Assembly: GCF_009856295.1 (NCBI RefSeq)
Contig: NZ_WMEU01000004.1
Span: 424,725-488,724, forward strand
Direction of reading: 5' to 3'
Length of the DNA: 64,000 nt
Origin: Pontibacillus yanchengensis
Lineage (GTDB): Bacteria > Bacillota > Bacilli > Bacillales > BH030062
Within the stretch, counting starts at the first letter, position 1; every line of letters begins with the position of its first letter. Made by a program: the position numbers and the translations under genes. This document shows, piece after piece, positions 47,562-57,859 of this stretch. The notes beneath the pieces are model-generated. The model did no database searches and was not told the DNA's origin. It saw only the letters and a list, made by a program, of their open reading frames with translations.

Positions 47562-48803
47562 ATGAAACACGTACAACAAGTGGATCCAGAAATGTTAGAA
47601 GCCATTAACTTAGAAAAAGGTCGCCAGCAGGATAAGATTGAACTTATTGCTTCAGAGAACTTCGTATCAGAGGCTGTTATGGAAGCACAAGGTTCTGTGC
47701 TTACCAATAAATATGCAGAAGGTTATCCAGGCCGTCGTTACTATGGTGGTTGTGAGTATGTAGATATCGCCGAAAACCTTGCACGTGATCGCGCAAAGCA
47801 ATTGTTCAATGCAGATCATGCTAATGTGCAGCCACACTCAGGGGCGCAGGCGAACATGGCTGTCTACTTTACAGCTCTAGAACCAGGCGACACCGTACTA
47901 GGTATGAACCTTAGTCATGGTGGTCACTTAACACATGGTAGTGGCGTAAACTTCAGTGGTAAGCTATATAATTTCGTAGATTACGGTGTAGATGAAGAAA
48001 CAGAAGTCATTGATTATGAGGTTGTACGTGAAAAAGCAAAAGAGGTGCAACCAAAAATGATCGTTGCTGGGGCAAGTGCCTATTCCCGTGTGATTGACTT
48101 TGCTAAATTCAAGGAAATTGCGGATGAAGTCGGAGCATATTTAATGGTCGACATGGCACACATCGCAGGACTTGTAGCCACAGGTGTTCACCCTAATCCA
48201 GTACCTTACGCAGACTTCGTTACCACAACAACGCATAAAACACTACGTGGTCCTCGTGGTGGTATGATTCTGTGCAAGGAGGAATACGCTAAGAAAATTG
48301 ATAAAAACGTATTCCCAGGTCTACAAGGTGGACCACTAATGCATGTTATCGCGGCCAAGGGTGTAAGCTTCAAGGAAGCCCTTCAAGATGACTTTAAACA
48401 GTACAGCCAACAAATCGTGGACAACGCTAAACGTCTTGGCGAAGCCTTGCAAAAAGAGGGTGTACGTCTTGTGTCAGGTGGTACAGACAATCACTTGTTA
48501 TTACTAGACCTTCGTCCTCTAAACCTAACCGGTAAAGTTGCCGAAAAAGCACTAGATGACATCGGCATCACAACAAACAAAAATACCATTCCATTTGATC
48601 CGGAAGGTCCATTTGTAACAAGTGGTCTTCGTATCGGAACAGCAGCCGTAACATCTAGAGACTTCAAAAGCGAAGAAATGGATGAAATTGCATCCATCAT
48701 CGCCTTCACGCTAAACAATCATGAAGACGAAGCAAAACTAGACGAAGCAAGACAACGTGTACAAGAACTAACGAGCCAATTCCCGATGTATCAAACGGTA
48801 TAA
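47562..48803 (+). CDS. glyA: Serine hydroxymethyltransferase
   Basis: A 413-residue PLP enzyme converting serine and tetrahydrofolate to glycine and methylene-tetrahydrofolate. The Schiff-base lysine is in [32 protein letters not shown] and the folate-contact region are present. The ATG at 47562 follows GGGGGAGCC; the 5' part of the frame from 47538 is not conserved. It follows ywlG by 36 bp. No glycine riboswitch or purine-operator sequence is evident upstream. Confidence 0.97.
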   Translation: MKHVQQVDPEMLEAINLEKGRQQDKIELIASENFVSEAVMEAQGSVLTNKYAEGYPGRRYYGGCEYVDIAENLARDRAKQLFNADHANVQPHSGAQANMAVYFTALEPGDTVLGMNLSHGGHLTHGSGVNFSGKLYNFVDYGVDEETEVIDYEVVREKAKEVQPKMIVAGASAYSRVIDFAKFKEIADEVGAYLMVDMAHIAGLVATGVHPNPVPYADFVTTTTHKTLRGPRGGMILCKEEYAKKIDKNVFPGLQGGPLMHVIAAKGVSFKEALQDDFKQYSQQIVDNAKRLGEALQKEGVRLVSGGTDNHLLLLDLRPLNLTGKVAEKALDDIGITTNKNTIPFDPEGPFVTSGLRIGTAAVTSRDFKSEEMDEIASIIAFTLNNHEDEAKLDEARQRVQELTSQFPMYQTV

Positions 48804-48823
48804 TGAAGGATAGAGTGCCCCTC

Positions 48824-48856
48824 AGGAGTGAGGGGTACTTTTTTTATTGTCTAGGA
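48824..48856 (+). terminator. Terminator of glyA
   Basis: AGTGCCCCTC (48824-48833) pairs with GAGGGGTACT (48840-48849, one G-T pair), followed by TTTTTT. Confidence 0.9.
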
Positions 48857-48863
48857 AATTTTA

Positions 48864-49084
48864 TGAAATCCAATTCTTGTGTATAACTAAAAAAGTGATG
48901 TGGACACGTTCAGCTCCAGCTCCCAGCAACTAGTTTGCTTCCCTACGATAAGTTAACACCGAATCTGGTGTTTCCTTTATCTCCTACTGACTAAGGGGAA
49001 GTTCAATTAAAATCGCTGCATCGTGCAGCAACATCGAACCAACCCACGTCGTGATACGTCACTAATCGGGCGCCCTGAGCTTTT
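48864..49084. repeat. Palindromic intergenic element, long form, with flank
   Basis: The flank TTGTGTATAACTAAAAAAG (as at 29663) leads into ACACGTTCAGCTCCAGC; the far end is CACTAATCGGGCGCCCTGAG. The optional segment holds the perfect hairpin GCTGCA-TCG-TGCAGC at 49015-49029. No gene in this gap. Confidence 0.75.
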
Positions 49085-49207
49085 GTTCTATTTTTATAAG
49101 TGAAGAATTTTGGGTCATGGATGTCTAGCTCCATACCTTAGCGAACGCCTCTATCTCAACTTTTTACAACTTCAGAAAAAAACATGAGACCTTTTAACTA
49201 TTTTCGC

Positions 49208-49258
49208 TTGTGTTTTGTAAGATAATCCTGCATAATTAGTTGCACAATAATTGTACAA
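49208..49258 (+). promoter_or_regulatory. hemAT promoter with downstream palindrome
   Basis: TTGTGT (49208-49213), 17-bp spacer, CATAAT (49231-49236). Around the predicted start lies a 19-bp palindrome TTGCACAAT-A-ATTGTACAA (49240-49258, one mismatch), where a bound repressor would block initiation. Confidence 0.6.
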
Positions 49259-49286
49259 AAGTTAAACGAACTGATGAGGTGAACAT

Positions 49287-50585
49287 ATGAATTTATTAAT
49301 GAGAAAGCAAAAGAAACCCCGTTTTACGGCCGATTTGCAGTATAGTCAAAATGTTGACCATATCCGTACCAACGAAGAGGATCTCGATCAACGATTGAAA
49401 TATATGCATCTAACAAAAGACCAATTAACTAGATTACAAGAAGTAAAACCTGTCGTGCTTGAACTGACGGATGAACTATTGGATAACGTATTAGAACACT
49501 TGTACAAGCACCCTACACTAAAAGATATCGCTCATGCCCATACGTCAAATGATAAGTTGAAGAAGGTGTTCATTCGTTATTTTGATAGTATATTTTCTGG
49601 AGAAATTGATGAAGCGTATATGGAGCTTCGTAAGCGCATTGGTAGTACACACAATGGCGTGCAGCTTCCAATTGCTTGGTTTTTAGCAACGTATTCTGCA
49701 CTTAGTTCTTTACTTATCCCTAAAGTAGTTGAACTGTACCAGGACGAGCCAGCTAAACTTAGTGACACCTTGGTAGCTGTGCAAAACATCCTAAATTTAG
49801 ATGCTCAATTAGTGGTGGATTATTACCTTCAAGTTCGAATCAATGAAATCGAACAAGCGAACCATAAGAACGAGCTTTTACGACAAGAGTTAGTAACCAT
49901 TAGTCAAGAAGTTGCAGCATCGGTTCAACAAACGGATGCATCGATGGACGAAACGTCACAGAAGGCGGACAATATTCTTGCCGAAACGGAAAAAACACAA
50001 AAAAGCAGCAAGAATCTTATCATGCTTACGGATCAAAACGATAAGAAAGTGCAGGAAATGATTGATTCCTTCCAGGAAGTACTCGATGAATTTAATAACA
50101 GTATGCAAACAATGGAAAAGTTGGAAGAAATATCTAAAGAAATTACATCTATCACAAAAAATATTGAGGACATCTCTGATCAGACAAACTTGTTAGCCTT
50201 GAATGCCTCTATAGAAGCGGCTCGAGCAGGGGAAAGCGGAAAAGGGTTTGCAGTTGTAGCCGAGGAGGTTCGTAAATTAGCAGAGAACTCAAAACAAATG
50301 AGCAATCAGATTAAAAATAAAACCGTTGAGAGCAACACAAACATCGAAGAACTACTTTCATCCATGCAAAATATGAATCAATCCACAGCGCGTTCTCAAA
50401 GCGATATGAAACAAGTGACAAACGGACTTACGACAGTTCGTATGGAGATGGATCAATACATTGATATGTTTGGACGCAATAAACAAGACTTAGACACCAT
50501 TGTGGATGCGATCCGTGACATTAATAGTACAACCGATAGCCTCTCCGCCTTATCACAAACCCTACTTACTAAAGCAGACCAGTAA
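49287..50585 (+). CDS. hemAT: Haem-based aerotaxis transducer HemAT
   Basis: A 432-residue soluble chemoreceptor. The N-terminal globin-coupled sensor domain (about 20-190) has the proximal haem ligand His122 in [17 protein letters not shown]; the C-terminal signalling domain has [20 protein letters not shown] and [15 protein letters not shown]. No membrane helix. It binds oxygen and directs swimming relative to it. A longer N-terminus with KQKKPRF is basic. ATG after GATGAGGTG. It lies between glyA and upp, adjacent genes in B. subtilis, so this is an insertion into the conserved order. Confidence 0.93.
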   Translation: MNLLMRKQKKPRFTADLQYSQNVDHIRTNEEDLDQRLKYMHLTKDQLTRLQEVKPVVLELTDELLDNVLEHLYKHPTLKDIAHAHTSNDKLKKVFIRYFDSIFSGEIDEAYMELRKRIGSTHNGVQLPIAWFLATYSALSSLLIPKVVELYQDEPAKLSDTLVAVQNILNLDAQLVVDYYLQVRINEIEQANHKNELLRQELVTISQEVAASVQQTDASMDETSQKADNILAETEKTQKSSKNLIMLTDQNDKKVQEMIDSFQEVLDEFNNSMQTMEKLEEISKEITSITKNIEDISDQTNLLALNASIEAARAGESGKGFAVVAEEVRKLAENSKQMSNQIKNKTVESNTNIEELLSSMQNMNQSTARSQSDMKQVTNGLTTVRMEMDQYIDMFGRNKQDLDTIVDAIRDINSTTDSLSALSQTLLTKADQ

Positions 50586-50639
50586 GCGATATTCAACATA
50601 AGTTAAATATGAACCAGTCCACTATACATCCACGAAGCC

Positions 50640-50690
50640 AACCGCCGCATCCTACTACATAAATTGTAGAGGAAGATGGCGGTTTATTTT
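50640..50690 (+). terminator. Terminator of hemAT
   Basis: AACCGCC at 50639-50645 pairs with GGCGGTT (50678-50684) and the stem continues inward with mismatches (CTACTA region); then ATTTTTT. Confidence 0.8.
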
Positions 50691-50740
50691 TTGGGGATGA
50701 AGGTGCTGGAGCTCGGTGCTTCTGAGTGATTTTCAGCAAA

Positions 50741-50947
50741 TAGGAGCGAAATCCTCGAAATAGGGGTGAGAATTAAAATATAGGAGCGACCGCCTGCCCC
50801 GCGCATCCATCATGCAGCAATGAGGCATGCCAAATCGTTGCGATGAAGAGGGAGGCTCTGGAGCGACATTCCCTGCTTTCGGAGCGAGAAACGAAAAAAT
50901 AGGAGCGACATTTCGAGAATTGGAGCAACTTTTCAAATATAAGAGCG
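50741..50947. repeat. GGAGCGA-type phased tract (plus orientation)
   Basis: GGAGCGA words with the central G of GCGA at 50746, 50766 (degenerate), 50786, then after an 80-bp interlude at 50863, 50884, 50905, 50925 and 50945: spacings 20, 20, 21, 21, 20, 20. Parallel to 44208-44338 in reverse. Small minus-strand frames across it are not genes. Confidence 0.8.
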
Positions 50948-51049
50948 ACAGCCCCAACCACAGTGTGTGCATCAGACAGTAAGGAATTTAATCAGATACT
51001 CGATGAAGGTTCCGTTTCAGGGTATACTGAAGAAAGAGATTAAAGGACC

Positions 51050-51091
51050 ATCCTTGAAACATAGGCAATTATTCAGTACAATTTCAAGGAT
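51050..51091 (+). promoter_or_regulatory. upp promoter enclosed by a 10-bp inverted repeat
   Basis: TTGAAA (51054-51059), 17-bp spacer, TACAAT (51077-51082). ATCCTTGAAA (51050-51059) and its exact reverse complement TTTCAAGGAT (51082-51091) bracket the promoter, one arm covering the -35 and the other the start point. Confidence 0.68.
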
Positions 51092-51121
51092 GCAAACTAT
51101 TCATAAAGGAGAGATTGGCTC

Positions 51122-51751
51122 ATGGGTAAGGTACACGTTTTAGATCACCCTCTCATTCAACACAAATTAACTTACATACGAAAGACAGAAACAGGTACAA
51201 AAGACTTTCGTGAGTTAGTAGATGAAGTTGCGACGCTAATGGCTTTTGAAATCACTCGTGATTTGCCACTAGAAGAAGTGCAAATTCAGACACCTGTATC
51301 AGAAGCAACTGCTAAAGTACTTGCTGGTAAGAAACTAGGGATCGTTCCAATTTTACGTGCAGGACTAGGTATGGTAGATGGCATGTTAAATTTAATTCCT
51401 GCTGCAAAAGTAGGGCATGTTGGATTATATCGTGACCCTGAAACATTGAAGCCAGTTGAATATTATGTGAAGCTTCCAAGTGACATTGAAGAACGTGAAC
51501 TGATTGTAATCGATCCGATGCTCGCAACAGGAGGATCTGCGAACGAAGCAATCGAATCCTTGAAAAAGCGCGGCGCAAAGCAAATCCGTTTGATGTGTCT
51601 AGTAGCTGCTCCTGAAGGGGTAGAAGAAGTTCATCAAGAACATCCAGATGTAGATATTTATCTTGCAGCACTTGATGAGAAGCTAAACGAAAAAGGGTAC
51701 ATCGTCCCAGGTCTTGGTGACGCAGGCGACCGCCTATTTGGAACAAAATAA
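51122..51751 (+). CDS. upp: Uracil phosphoribosyltransferase
   Basis: A 209-residue salvage enzyme making UMP from uracil and [21 protein letters not shown] opens the protein; the PRPP motif is [16 protein letters not shown] and the uracil-binding tail is [19 protein letters not shown] after AAAGGAGAG. It is followed after 22 bp by mnaA, as in B. subtilis, and the pair probably forms one transcript. Its promoter lies inside an inverted repeat. Confidence 0.97.
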   Translation: MGKVHVLDHPLIQHKLTYIRKTETGTKDFRELVDEVATLMAFEITRDLPLEEVQIQTPVSEATAKVLAGKKLGIVPILRAGLGMVDGMLNLIPAAKVGHVGLYRDPETLKPVEYYVKLPSDIEERELIVIDPMLATGGSANEAIESLKKRGAKQIRLMCLVAAPEGVEEVHQEHPDVDIYLAALDEKLNEKGYIVPGLGDAGDRLFGTK

Positions 51752-51773
51752 CGTCGAATTTGGAGTGAATGAC

Positions 51774-52928
51774 ATGAGCCAGCCCATTAAGGTGATGACG
51801 ATTTTTGGGACAAGGCCGGAAGCGATAAAAATGGCTCCACTTGTACTTGAACTCAAAAAACGTTCAGACCAATTCGAACCAATTGTTACGGTAACTGCTC
51901 AGCACCGTGAAATGCTAGACCAGGTGCTTTCGATTTTTGGGGTAGAGCCGGACTACGATTTAAATATTATGAAAGCCCGTCAAACCTTAGCTCAGATTAC
52001 AACGAGAGCTATGGAAGGATTAGACGAGGTAATGAAAGAAACGAAGCCGGACATGGTGTTAGTCCATGGAGATACGACAACTACGTTTGCGGCAAGTCTT
52101 GCAGCATTCTACAATCAGATTCCGGTAGGACACGTCGAAGCAGGCTTACGTACGTGGGATAAGTATTCTCCATTCCCTGAAGAAATGAATCGACAGCTAA
52201 CAGGCGTAATGGCAGATTTACACTTCACACCAACGAACCAGTCAAAACAGAATTTGCTGGATGAAAATAAACCTGAAGACCGTATTTTTGTAACAGGAAA
52301 CACAGCTATTGATGCCCTGAAGACTACGGTGAAAGATGATTATACTCATGACATTTTGAAAAAAGCAGAGGACAAGCGCCTCGTCTTGGTTACAGCCCAC
52401 CGTCGTGAAAACCTTGGTGATAAAATGCGCCAAATGTTTAGTGCCATCAAGCGTTTAGTTGATACGCATGAGGATGTAGAAGTGGTGTATCCGGTACACT
52501 TGAATCCTGTTGTCCAGGAAACAGCAAACGAAATTTTAGGTAATGATGATCGCATTCATCTCATCCAACCACTGGATGTCATCGACTTCCACAACTTTGC
52601 GTCACGATCGCATTTAATCCTTACTGACAGCGGTGGTGTTCAAGAAGAAGCACCATCCCTTGGCGTACCTGTACTCGTATTACGAGATACCACCGAACGT
52701 CCAGAAGGCATTAAAGCCGGCACCCTGAAGCTAGCTGGAACGGACGAAGACAATATCTTCTCCATGGCAAACGAGATTCTTTCAAACGACGAAGCCTTTG
52801 AAAGCATGTCCAAAGCCTCCAACCCATACGGAGACGGAGAAGCCTCCAGCCGTATTTGTGAAGCAATCCGTTATTTTTACAACCATATAGAAGAACGACC
52901 ATCACCATTCACAACAAAAGACGACTAA
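51774..52928 (+). CDS. mnaA: UDP-N-acetylglucosamine 2-epimerase
   Basis: A 384-residue non-hydrolysing epimerase that makes UDP-ManNAc, needed for the linkage unit of wall teichoic acid. VMTIFGTRPEAIKMAPL, VHGDTTTTFAASLAAF, HVEAGLRTWDKYSPFPEEMNRQ and LTDSGGVQEEAPSLGVPVLVLRDTTERPE are the family marks. The ATG at 51774 follows TTGGAGTG; an earlier in-frame codon lies inside upp. Downstream come a palindromic element and then a terminator, so the element is within the 3' untranslated part of this message. Confidence 0.96.
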   Translation: MSQPIKVMTIFGTRPEAIKMAPLVLELKKRSDQFEPIVTVTAQHREMLDQVLSIFGVEPDYDLNIMKARQTLAQITTRAMEGLDEVMKETKPDMVLVHGDTTTTFAASLAAFYNQIPVGHVEAGLRTWDKYSPFPEEMNRQLTGVMADLHFTPTNQSKQNLLDENKPEDRIFVTGNTAIDALKTTVKDDYTHDILKKAEDKRLVLVTAHRRENLGDKMRQMFSAIKRLVDTHEDVEVVYPVHLNPVVQETANEILGNDDRIHLIQPLDVIDFHNFASRSHLILTDSGGVQEEAPSLGVPVLVLRDTTERPEGIKAGTLKLAGTDEDNIFSMANEILSNDEAFESMSKASNPYGDGEASSRICEAIRYFYNHIEERPSPFTTKDD

Positions 52929-52936
52929 ACTTTAAA

Positions 52937-53076
52937 GCAGAAGCGCCCTATTAGCGACGTATAGACTGTCCGACTCCGTATGAGATAAAGGAAACACGAA
53001 GAGCAAAGCTAATCGATGTTGACTTATCGTAAGGAGGATAAGGAAGTCTACTAGTCGCTGGCCGCAGTAGCGCTTC
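52937..53076. repeat. Palindromic intergenic element, short form, reversed
   Basis: Starts AAGCAGAAGCGCCCTATTAG and ends CTAGTCGCTGGCCGCAG, the reverse orientation of the copy at 34342-34491. The core reads TCGATGTTGACTTATCGTAAGG. Confidence 0.78.
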
Positions 53077-53081
53077 AGATG

Positions 53082-53113
53082 AAAAGCAGGGACTCGAATC
53101 CCTGCTTTTTTTT
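53082..53113 (+). terminator. Terminator of upp-mnaA
   Basis: AAAAGCAGGGA (53082-53092) pairs perfectly with TCCCTGCTTTT (53099-53109), with a T-run. It lies beyond the palindromic element. Confidence 0.9.
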
Positions 53114-53139
53114 GTGCAACTCTTGGAGTTGGTATTTAC

Positions 53140-53240
53140 CTTATGCTCTCTCCGGATAGCGAAATGCTCTCTTCCCAATCAGTTATGCTCTCTCTGGATA
53201 GCGATATGATCTCTTCCCAATCGCATATGCTCTCTCGTCA
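53140..53240. repeat. 21-bp phased tract, GAGAGCA family (reverse)
   Basis: TATGCTCTC words with G of GC at 53145, 53166, 53187, 53208 and 53229: four exact 21-bp steps. Alternate units share fillers (CCGGATAGCG, TCTTCCCAATC), giving a 42-bp super-period as at 37.2-37.5 kb. Confidence 0.85.
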
Positions 53241-53384
53241 TCCTAATCCATTACCTAATCCTTGTTTTAACCAGATTATCTCGACTCAAATCATATAGCC
53301 TTCTCGAAAAAAACGCATCGCAAATCCATTCCTCATGTATGAAAATGCTCATCTCATCAAACGATATAGGAAAAGAAGGGCGGC

Positions 53385-55562
53385 ATGAGTATGTGGATTC
53401 GGATTATGATTATTTGCATGTGTTTAGTAGCTGTGCTGCCTTTGAGTACGTATGCAATAGGGGAAGAAAAGTCCATCATTATTGAAGTAGAAGATGATGT
53501 GAGAAAGTGGGAGCAACATATTAAAACCTACTATCCCCGTCTAGAGGTCGTTCATATATACGACAAATTGCTGCAGGGGATTGCGCTTAAAGGGGAGGTA
53601 CGGGATTTAGAACGATTAGAGAAAGCGGAATTTATAAAAAATCATTTTCCTGTTCAATCCTATGAAGTTCACATCGATGAAAGTGTTCCTTTTATCCTTG
53701 AGGAGGACCAGCGAATTGGGGAAGTTTCTTATACTGGTGAAGGGGTGAAGGTAGGGGTCATTGATACTGGTATCGATTATGAACATCCTGATTTAAAAGT
53801 GAATTATCGCGGCGGGTATGATGTTGTAGATTTGGATGAAGATCCTATGGAGACAACTCAAGAGCAAGGAGAGCCAACGGTACATGGTACGCATGTAGCG
53901 GGTATTATTGGGGCTAATGGCAAGATAAAAGGAATTGCTCCTGATGCTGAATTATATGGTTATCGTGCGCTAGGACCTGGTGGTACGGGTACATCCGTCC
54001 ACGTGATTGCTGCAATCGAGCAGGCAGTTGAAGACGGGATGGATATCATCAATCTATCACTTGGTAATACCGTAAACGGTCCAGATTGGCCTACAAGCTT
54101 GGCAGTGAATAAAGCAGTCGAGATGGGAGTGGCAATGGTCATATCTGGAGGTAACTCAGGACCAGAACATTGGACTGTTGGATCACCTGCAACCGCAACA
54201 AATGCTATTGCTGTGGGAGCCTCTACGCCACCGCTAAAACTTCCATACCTATATGACACTCTGAAAAGAAAAGCAATTCAACTGACGCCAATGGTTGGGT
54301 CTGTCCCTTGGGATCTTACGAAAAAATATGAAATGGTAGATGGCGGTCTCGGAAAAAAACCTCAGGCATCTATGAAACAAAAACTGGTGCTTATAGAACG
54401 TGGCGAGATTCCTTTTACCCAAAAAGCAAAAATAGCCGAGCAATCAGGAGCTATTGGAGTTTTGATTTATAACAATGAAGAAGGTGCTTTTCAAGGAGGG
54501 ATAGAACAAGAAATATCGATTCCAGTAACCGCATTATCTCAAGAAGATGGTAAGTGGCTAAAAAAACACATCGTTGATAAAGGTCATTGGATCGATACAA
54601 AATATGTTACACAAGTTGATACAGTAGCACCTTTTAGTTCCAAAGGTCCTGTTACGTGGAACTGGGATATTAAACCGGATATCATGGCACCAGGTGTCGC
54701 CATAAAAAGTACAGTTCCTGGCGGATACATGGAACTACAAGGAACGAGTATGGCGTCCCCGCATGTAGCCGGGGCACTTGCTTTACTAAAAGAAGCACAC
54801 CCTAATTGGGGACCTGCAGAACTAAAGGCTGCCCTTCTGTCAACTGCATTGCCAGTGCAAGAAGAAGGGGAAAACGTCTCACCAATCGCTCAAGGCATGG
54901 GGCGTATGCAGCCATTAGAGGCATTAAATCCTAGCTCGTTCATATACGATGGCCGCTTAGCATTTGGTCGTGTGCTGGAACATAAAGAGAAACGAACTGT
55001 CCGAATAACGATTGAAAATAAACGAAATGAACCACAACGTTACGTTTTCACACCACCTAAGTCCATCTTAGGGCTACGGTTTCAAATACCGCTAACGTTT
55101 ACCCTGCAGCCCAACGAAAAAAAATCTGTACCTATATCTGTCACCGTCAATCAGGAAAAATTAAAAGGGGATAAACAATATGTAGAGGGATGGCTTACAG
55201 TCGAGGATAACCACCGCAAATATGAACTGCCATACTTAATCCTCACAAAAGAAACAGAATTTCCAAGAGCAATGGGCCTCGAACTAACGTTAAAGCCATT
55301 TACAAAAGAAGAGTATCAATATCAAGTCTATTTACCACTCGCAGCAGATGAACTAGAAATCGACTTGTACAATCCAGATACGTTACGATATGTTCGACCA
55401 CTAATCGATACAAAAAATGTAGAACGAGGCGTGCTAAAAGGAACGTTGACCAAAGAGCAAGCGGGCGAACCGGGCATCTATTTAGCTGTGTTAACCCTAA
55501 AGAGAGACGACATCACGCAAACGTTTGAGACTCCTGTCCTGATTGGAACAGAATATCCATGA
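53385..55562 (+). CDS. Secreted subtilisin-like serine protease with PA insert
   Basis: A 725-residue S8 family peptidase of the Vpr type. Signal peptide about 1-24; an inhibitor-like propeptide (about 27-98); catalytic Asp127 (VIDTGIDYEHPD), His167 (HGTHVAG) and Ser455 (GTSMASPHVAG). Between His and Ser a PA domain is inserted (about 300-410, KLVLIERGEIPFTQKAKIAEQSGAIGVLIYNNE). The C-terminal third is beta-rich, likely Ig-like. It should act outside the cell. It lies between mnaA and the ATP synthase operon, where B. subtilis has no such gene. ATG after AAGAAGGGCGG. Own terminator. Confidence 0.93.
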   Translation: MSMWIRIMIICMCLVAVLPLSTYAIGEEKSIIIEVEDDVRKWEQHIKTYYPRLEVVHIYDKLLQGIALKGEVRDLERLEKAEFIKNHFPVQSYEVHIDESVPFILEEDQRIGEVSYTGEGVKVGVIDTGIDYEHPDLKVNYRGGYDVVDLDEDPMETTQEQGEPTVHGTHVAGIIGANGKIKGIAPDAELYGYRALGPGGTGTSVHVIAAIEQAVEDGMDIINLSLGNTVNGPDWPTSLAVNKAVEMGVAMVISGGNSGPEHWTVGSPATATNAIAVGASTPPLKLPYLYDTLKRKAIQLTPMVGSVPWDLTKKYEMVDGGLGKKPQASMKQKLVLIERGEIPFTQKAKIAEQSGAIGVLIYNNEEGAFQGGIEQEISIPVTALSQEDGKWLKKHIVDKGHWIDTKYVTQVDTVAPFSSKGPVTWNWDIKPDIMAPGVAIKSTVPGGYMELQGTSMASPHVAGALALLKEAHPNWGPAELKAALLSTALPVQEEGENVSPIAQGMGRMQPLEALNPSSFIYDGRLAFGRVLEHKEKRTVRITIENKRNEPQRYVFTPPKSILGLRFQIPLTFTLQPNEKKSVPISVTVNQEKLKGDKQYVEGWLTVEDNHRKYELPYLILTKETEFPRAMGLELTLKPFTKEEYQYQVYLPLAADELEIDLYNPDTLRYVRPLIDTKNVERGVLKGTLTKEQAGEPGIYLAVLTLKRDDITQTFETPVLIGTEYP

Positions 55563-55595
55563 TAGATGGACAAATGCTGACATTTTTCCCATAAA

Positions 55596-55645
55596 AAAGA
55601 CATCGCCAATACCTGAGCGTGGTAAATGGCGATGTCTTTATTTAC
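55596..55645 (+). terminator. Terminator of the subtilase gene
   Basis: AAAGACATCGCCA (55596-55608) pairs perfectly with 55627-55639, then ATTTA. Confidence 0.82.
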
Positions 55646-55660
55646 AGTAAATTTGAGGCT

Positions 55661-55878
55661 TACATGTCTAACTCCCGCGTCCAGCGACTGGTGTATTTCC
55701 CTCGTCTCCTTATGATAAGTTAACATCGTATCACCTCGCGTTCTTCGTGTTTTCTTTATCTTCTAGGGATTCAAGGGAAGTTCGATTAAAATCGCTACAT
55801 CACGTAGCCATAGAACCAACCCCCGTCCTTTGGGCAGCAGTTTGTACGTCGGTAGCAGGACGCTTGCGCTTTTGTTTT
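55661..55878. repeat. Palindromic intergenic element, long form
   Basis: Starts TGTCTAACTCCCGCGTCCAG, ends GTCGGTAGCAGGACGCTTGC. The optional segment has the hairpin GCTAC-ATCAC-GTAGC at 55794-55808. Beyond it, 55879-56093 is AT-rich with no gene seen. Confidence 0.75.
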
Positions 55879-56093
55879 TACAATATATTAGAAAAGATTA
55901 ACAACAGAAATGTCCAAAAAAGCTTTGATTTGTTTATGGGTTTTGTGTACAATTTTAAATGAGTTTGAGTTTGTGAAAAGGTGAATTTGTGGAAACTCTG
56001 TCTAGCATTACTGGTAATCTAGTAATCATTTTTGCAAGCTCTTTGTAGAAAATTTCATTTTTTTTACATTGGTTACTTTTCCTCACATCTGCA

Positions 56094-56122
56094 TTGACAA
56101 TAGAATACCCCTATTGTATGCT
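56094..56122 (+). promoter_or_regulatory. ATP synthase operon promoter
   Basis: TTGACA (56094-56099, consensus), 17-bp spacer, TATGCT (56117-56122), with an AT-rich stretch upstream. The spacer is bounded by an inverted repeat ACAATAG/CTATTGT (56097-56103 with 56111-56117). Confidence 0.82.
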
Positions 56123-56201
56123 AATTTAGTGTGGAATGATAAGGTTTTCATAATTCGACATTTTTTCAGAAATCTATGAAAACTCGATTGGAGCGGTTTT
56201 C

Positions 56202-56420
56202 GTGGCAGCTGATCAAAATCCTTTTAAAGCAATGGCATTAACGAGTGGCATTCTGTCACAATTAGCCGGTTGTACATTAGTAGGAATTTTTTTTGGGCGT
56301 TGGCTCGATAACCACTTTACCACATCACCACTATTTTTAATCCTAGGTTTATTTGCAGGATTAGCCGCAGGTACATACGGAACCATTCATTTGGTGCGGA
56401 AATACACAGGAGAAGATTGA
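56202..56420 (+). CDS. atpZ: AtpZ family protein
   Basis: A 72-residue membrane protein with two helices (about 14-35 and 42-64) at the head of the ATP synthase operon. AtpZ and AtpI together are proposed to assist Mg2+ uptake or c-ring assembly. The start is GTG at 56202 after TTGGAGCG. Its stop is followed one base later by atpI. Confidence 0.87.
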   Translation: MAADQNPFKAMALTSGILSQLAGCTLVGIFFGRWLDNHFTTSPLFLILGLFAGLAAGTYGTIHLVRKYTGED

Positions 56421-56421
56421 C

Positions 56422-56793
56422 ATGCCAGAACAATTCCAGACCATGATGACTCGCCAAAGAAAATGGATGCTATACCTTCTCGCTTTACTAGTACTGGGAT
56501 GGGGGTTTTTACCGTATCAACACATTTTCCTCGGACTGATTCTAGGAGCATTATTTAGCTTTTTCAACCTCTGGCTCATGCACCGAAAAGTTAACCACAT
56601 CGGACAGGCTGCATCAGAAAATAGAACCGGACGAGCGCTTGGTTCATTTTCACGTTTTGCCGCTGGAGGTCTAGCCATTCTCATCGCACTTCGATTTAAT
56701 CAACATTTCCATCTAATCGCAGTAGTAATTGGATTAATGACAACTTATGTTGTTATTATGATAGAATTTCTTTTTTCTAAACTTAGAGACTAG
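56422..56793 (+). CDS. atpI: ATP synthase subunit I
   Basis: A 123-residue four-helix membrane protein of the AtpI family, a chaperone for c-ring assembly. The pattern GLILGALFSFFNLWLMHRKV and a later glycine-rich helix are typical. It directly follows atpZ (one base) and precedes atpB by 23 bp. Confidence 0.9.
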   Translation: MPEQFQTMMTRQRKWMLYLLALLVLGWGFLPYQHIFLGLILGALFSFFNLWLMHRKVNHIGQAASENRTGRALGSFSRFAAGGLAILIALRFNQHFHLIAVVIGLMTTYVVIMIEFLFSKLRD

Positions 56794-56798
56794 CTTAA

Positions 56799-57539
<741 letters not shown>

Positions 57540-57560
57540 AAATTAAATAAATATTAATAA

Positions 57561-57809
<249 letters not shown>

Positions 57810-57826
57810 GCACGCTAGAATGTAAG

Positions 57827-57859
57827 ATGGCGAAGGTCGTCCAATAGAATCTTCGCCAT
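57827..57859 (+). other. Intercistronic stem-loop after atpE
   Basis: ATGGCGAAG (57827-57835) pairs perfectly with CTTCGCCAT (57851-57859). No T-run. A second fold follows: AGAAAAAC near 57897 with GTTTTTCT near 57940, enclosing TTGCC/GGCAA. They may protect or punctuate the atpE message, which is needed in excess over the other subunits. Confidence 0.65.
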
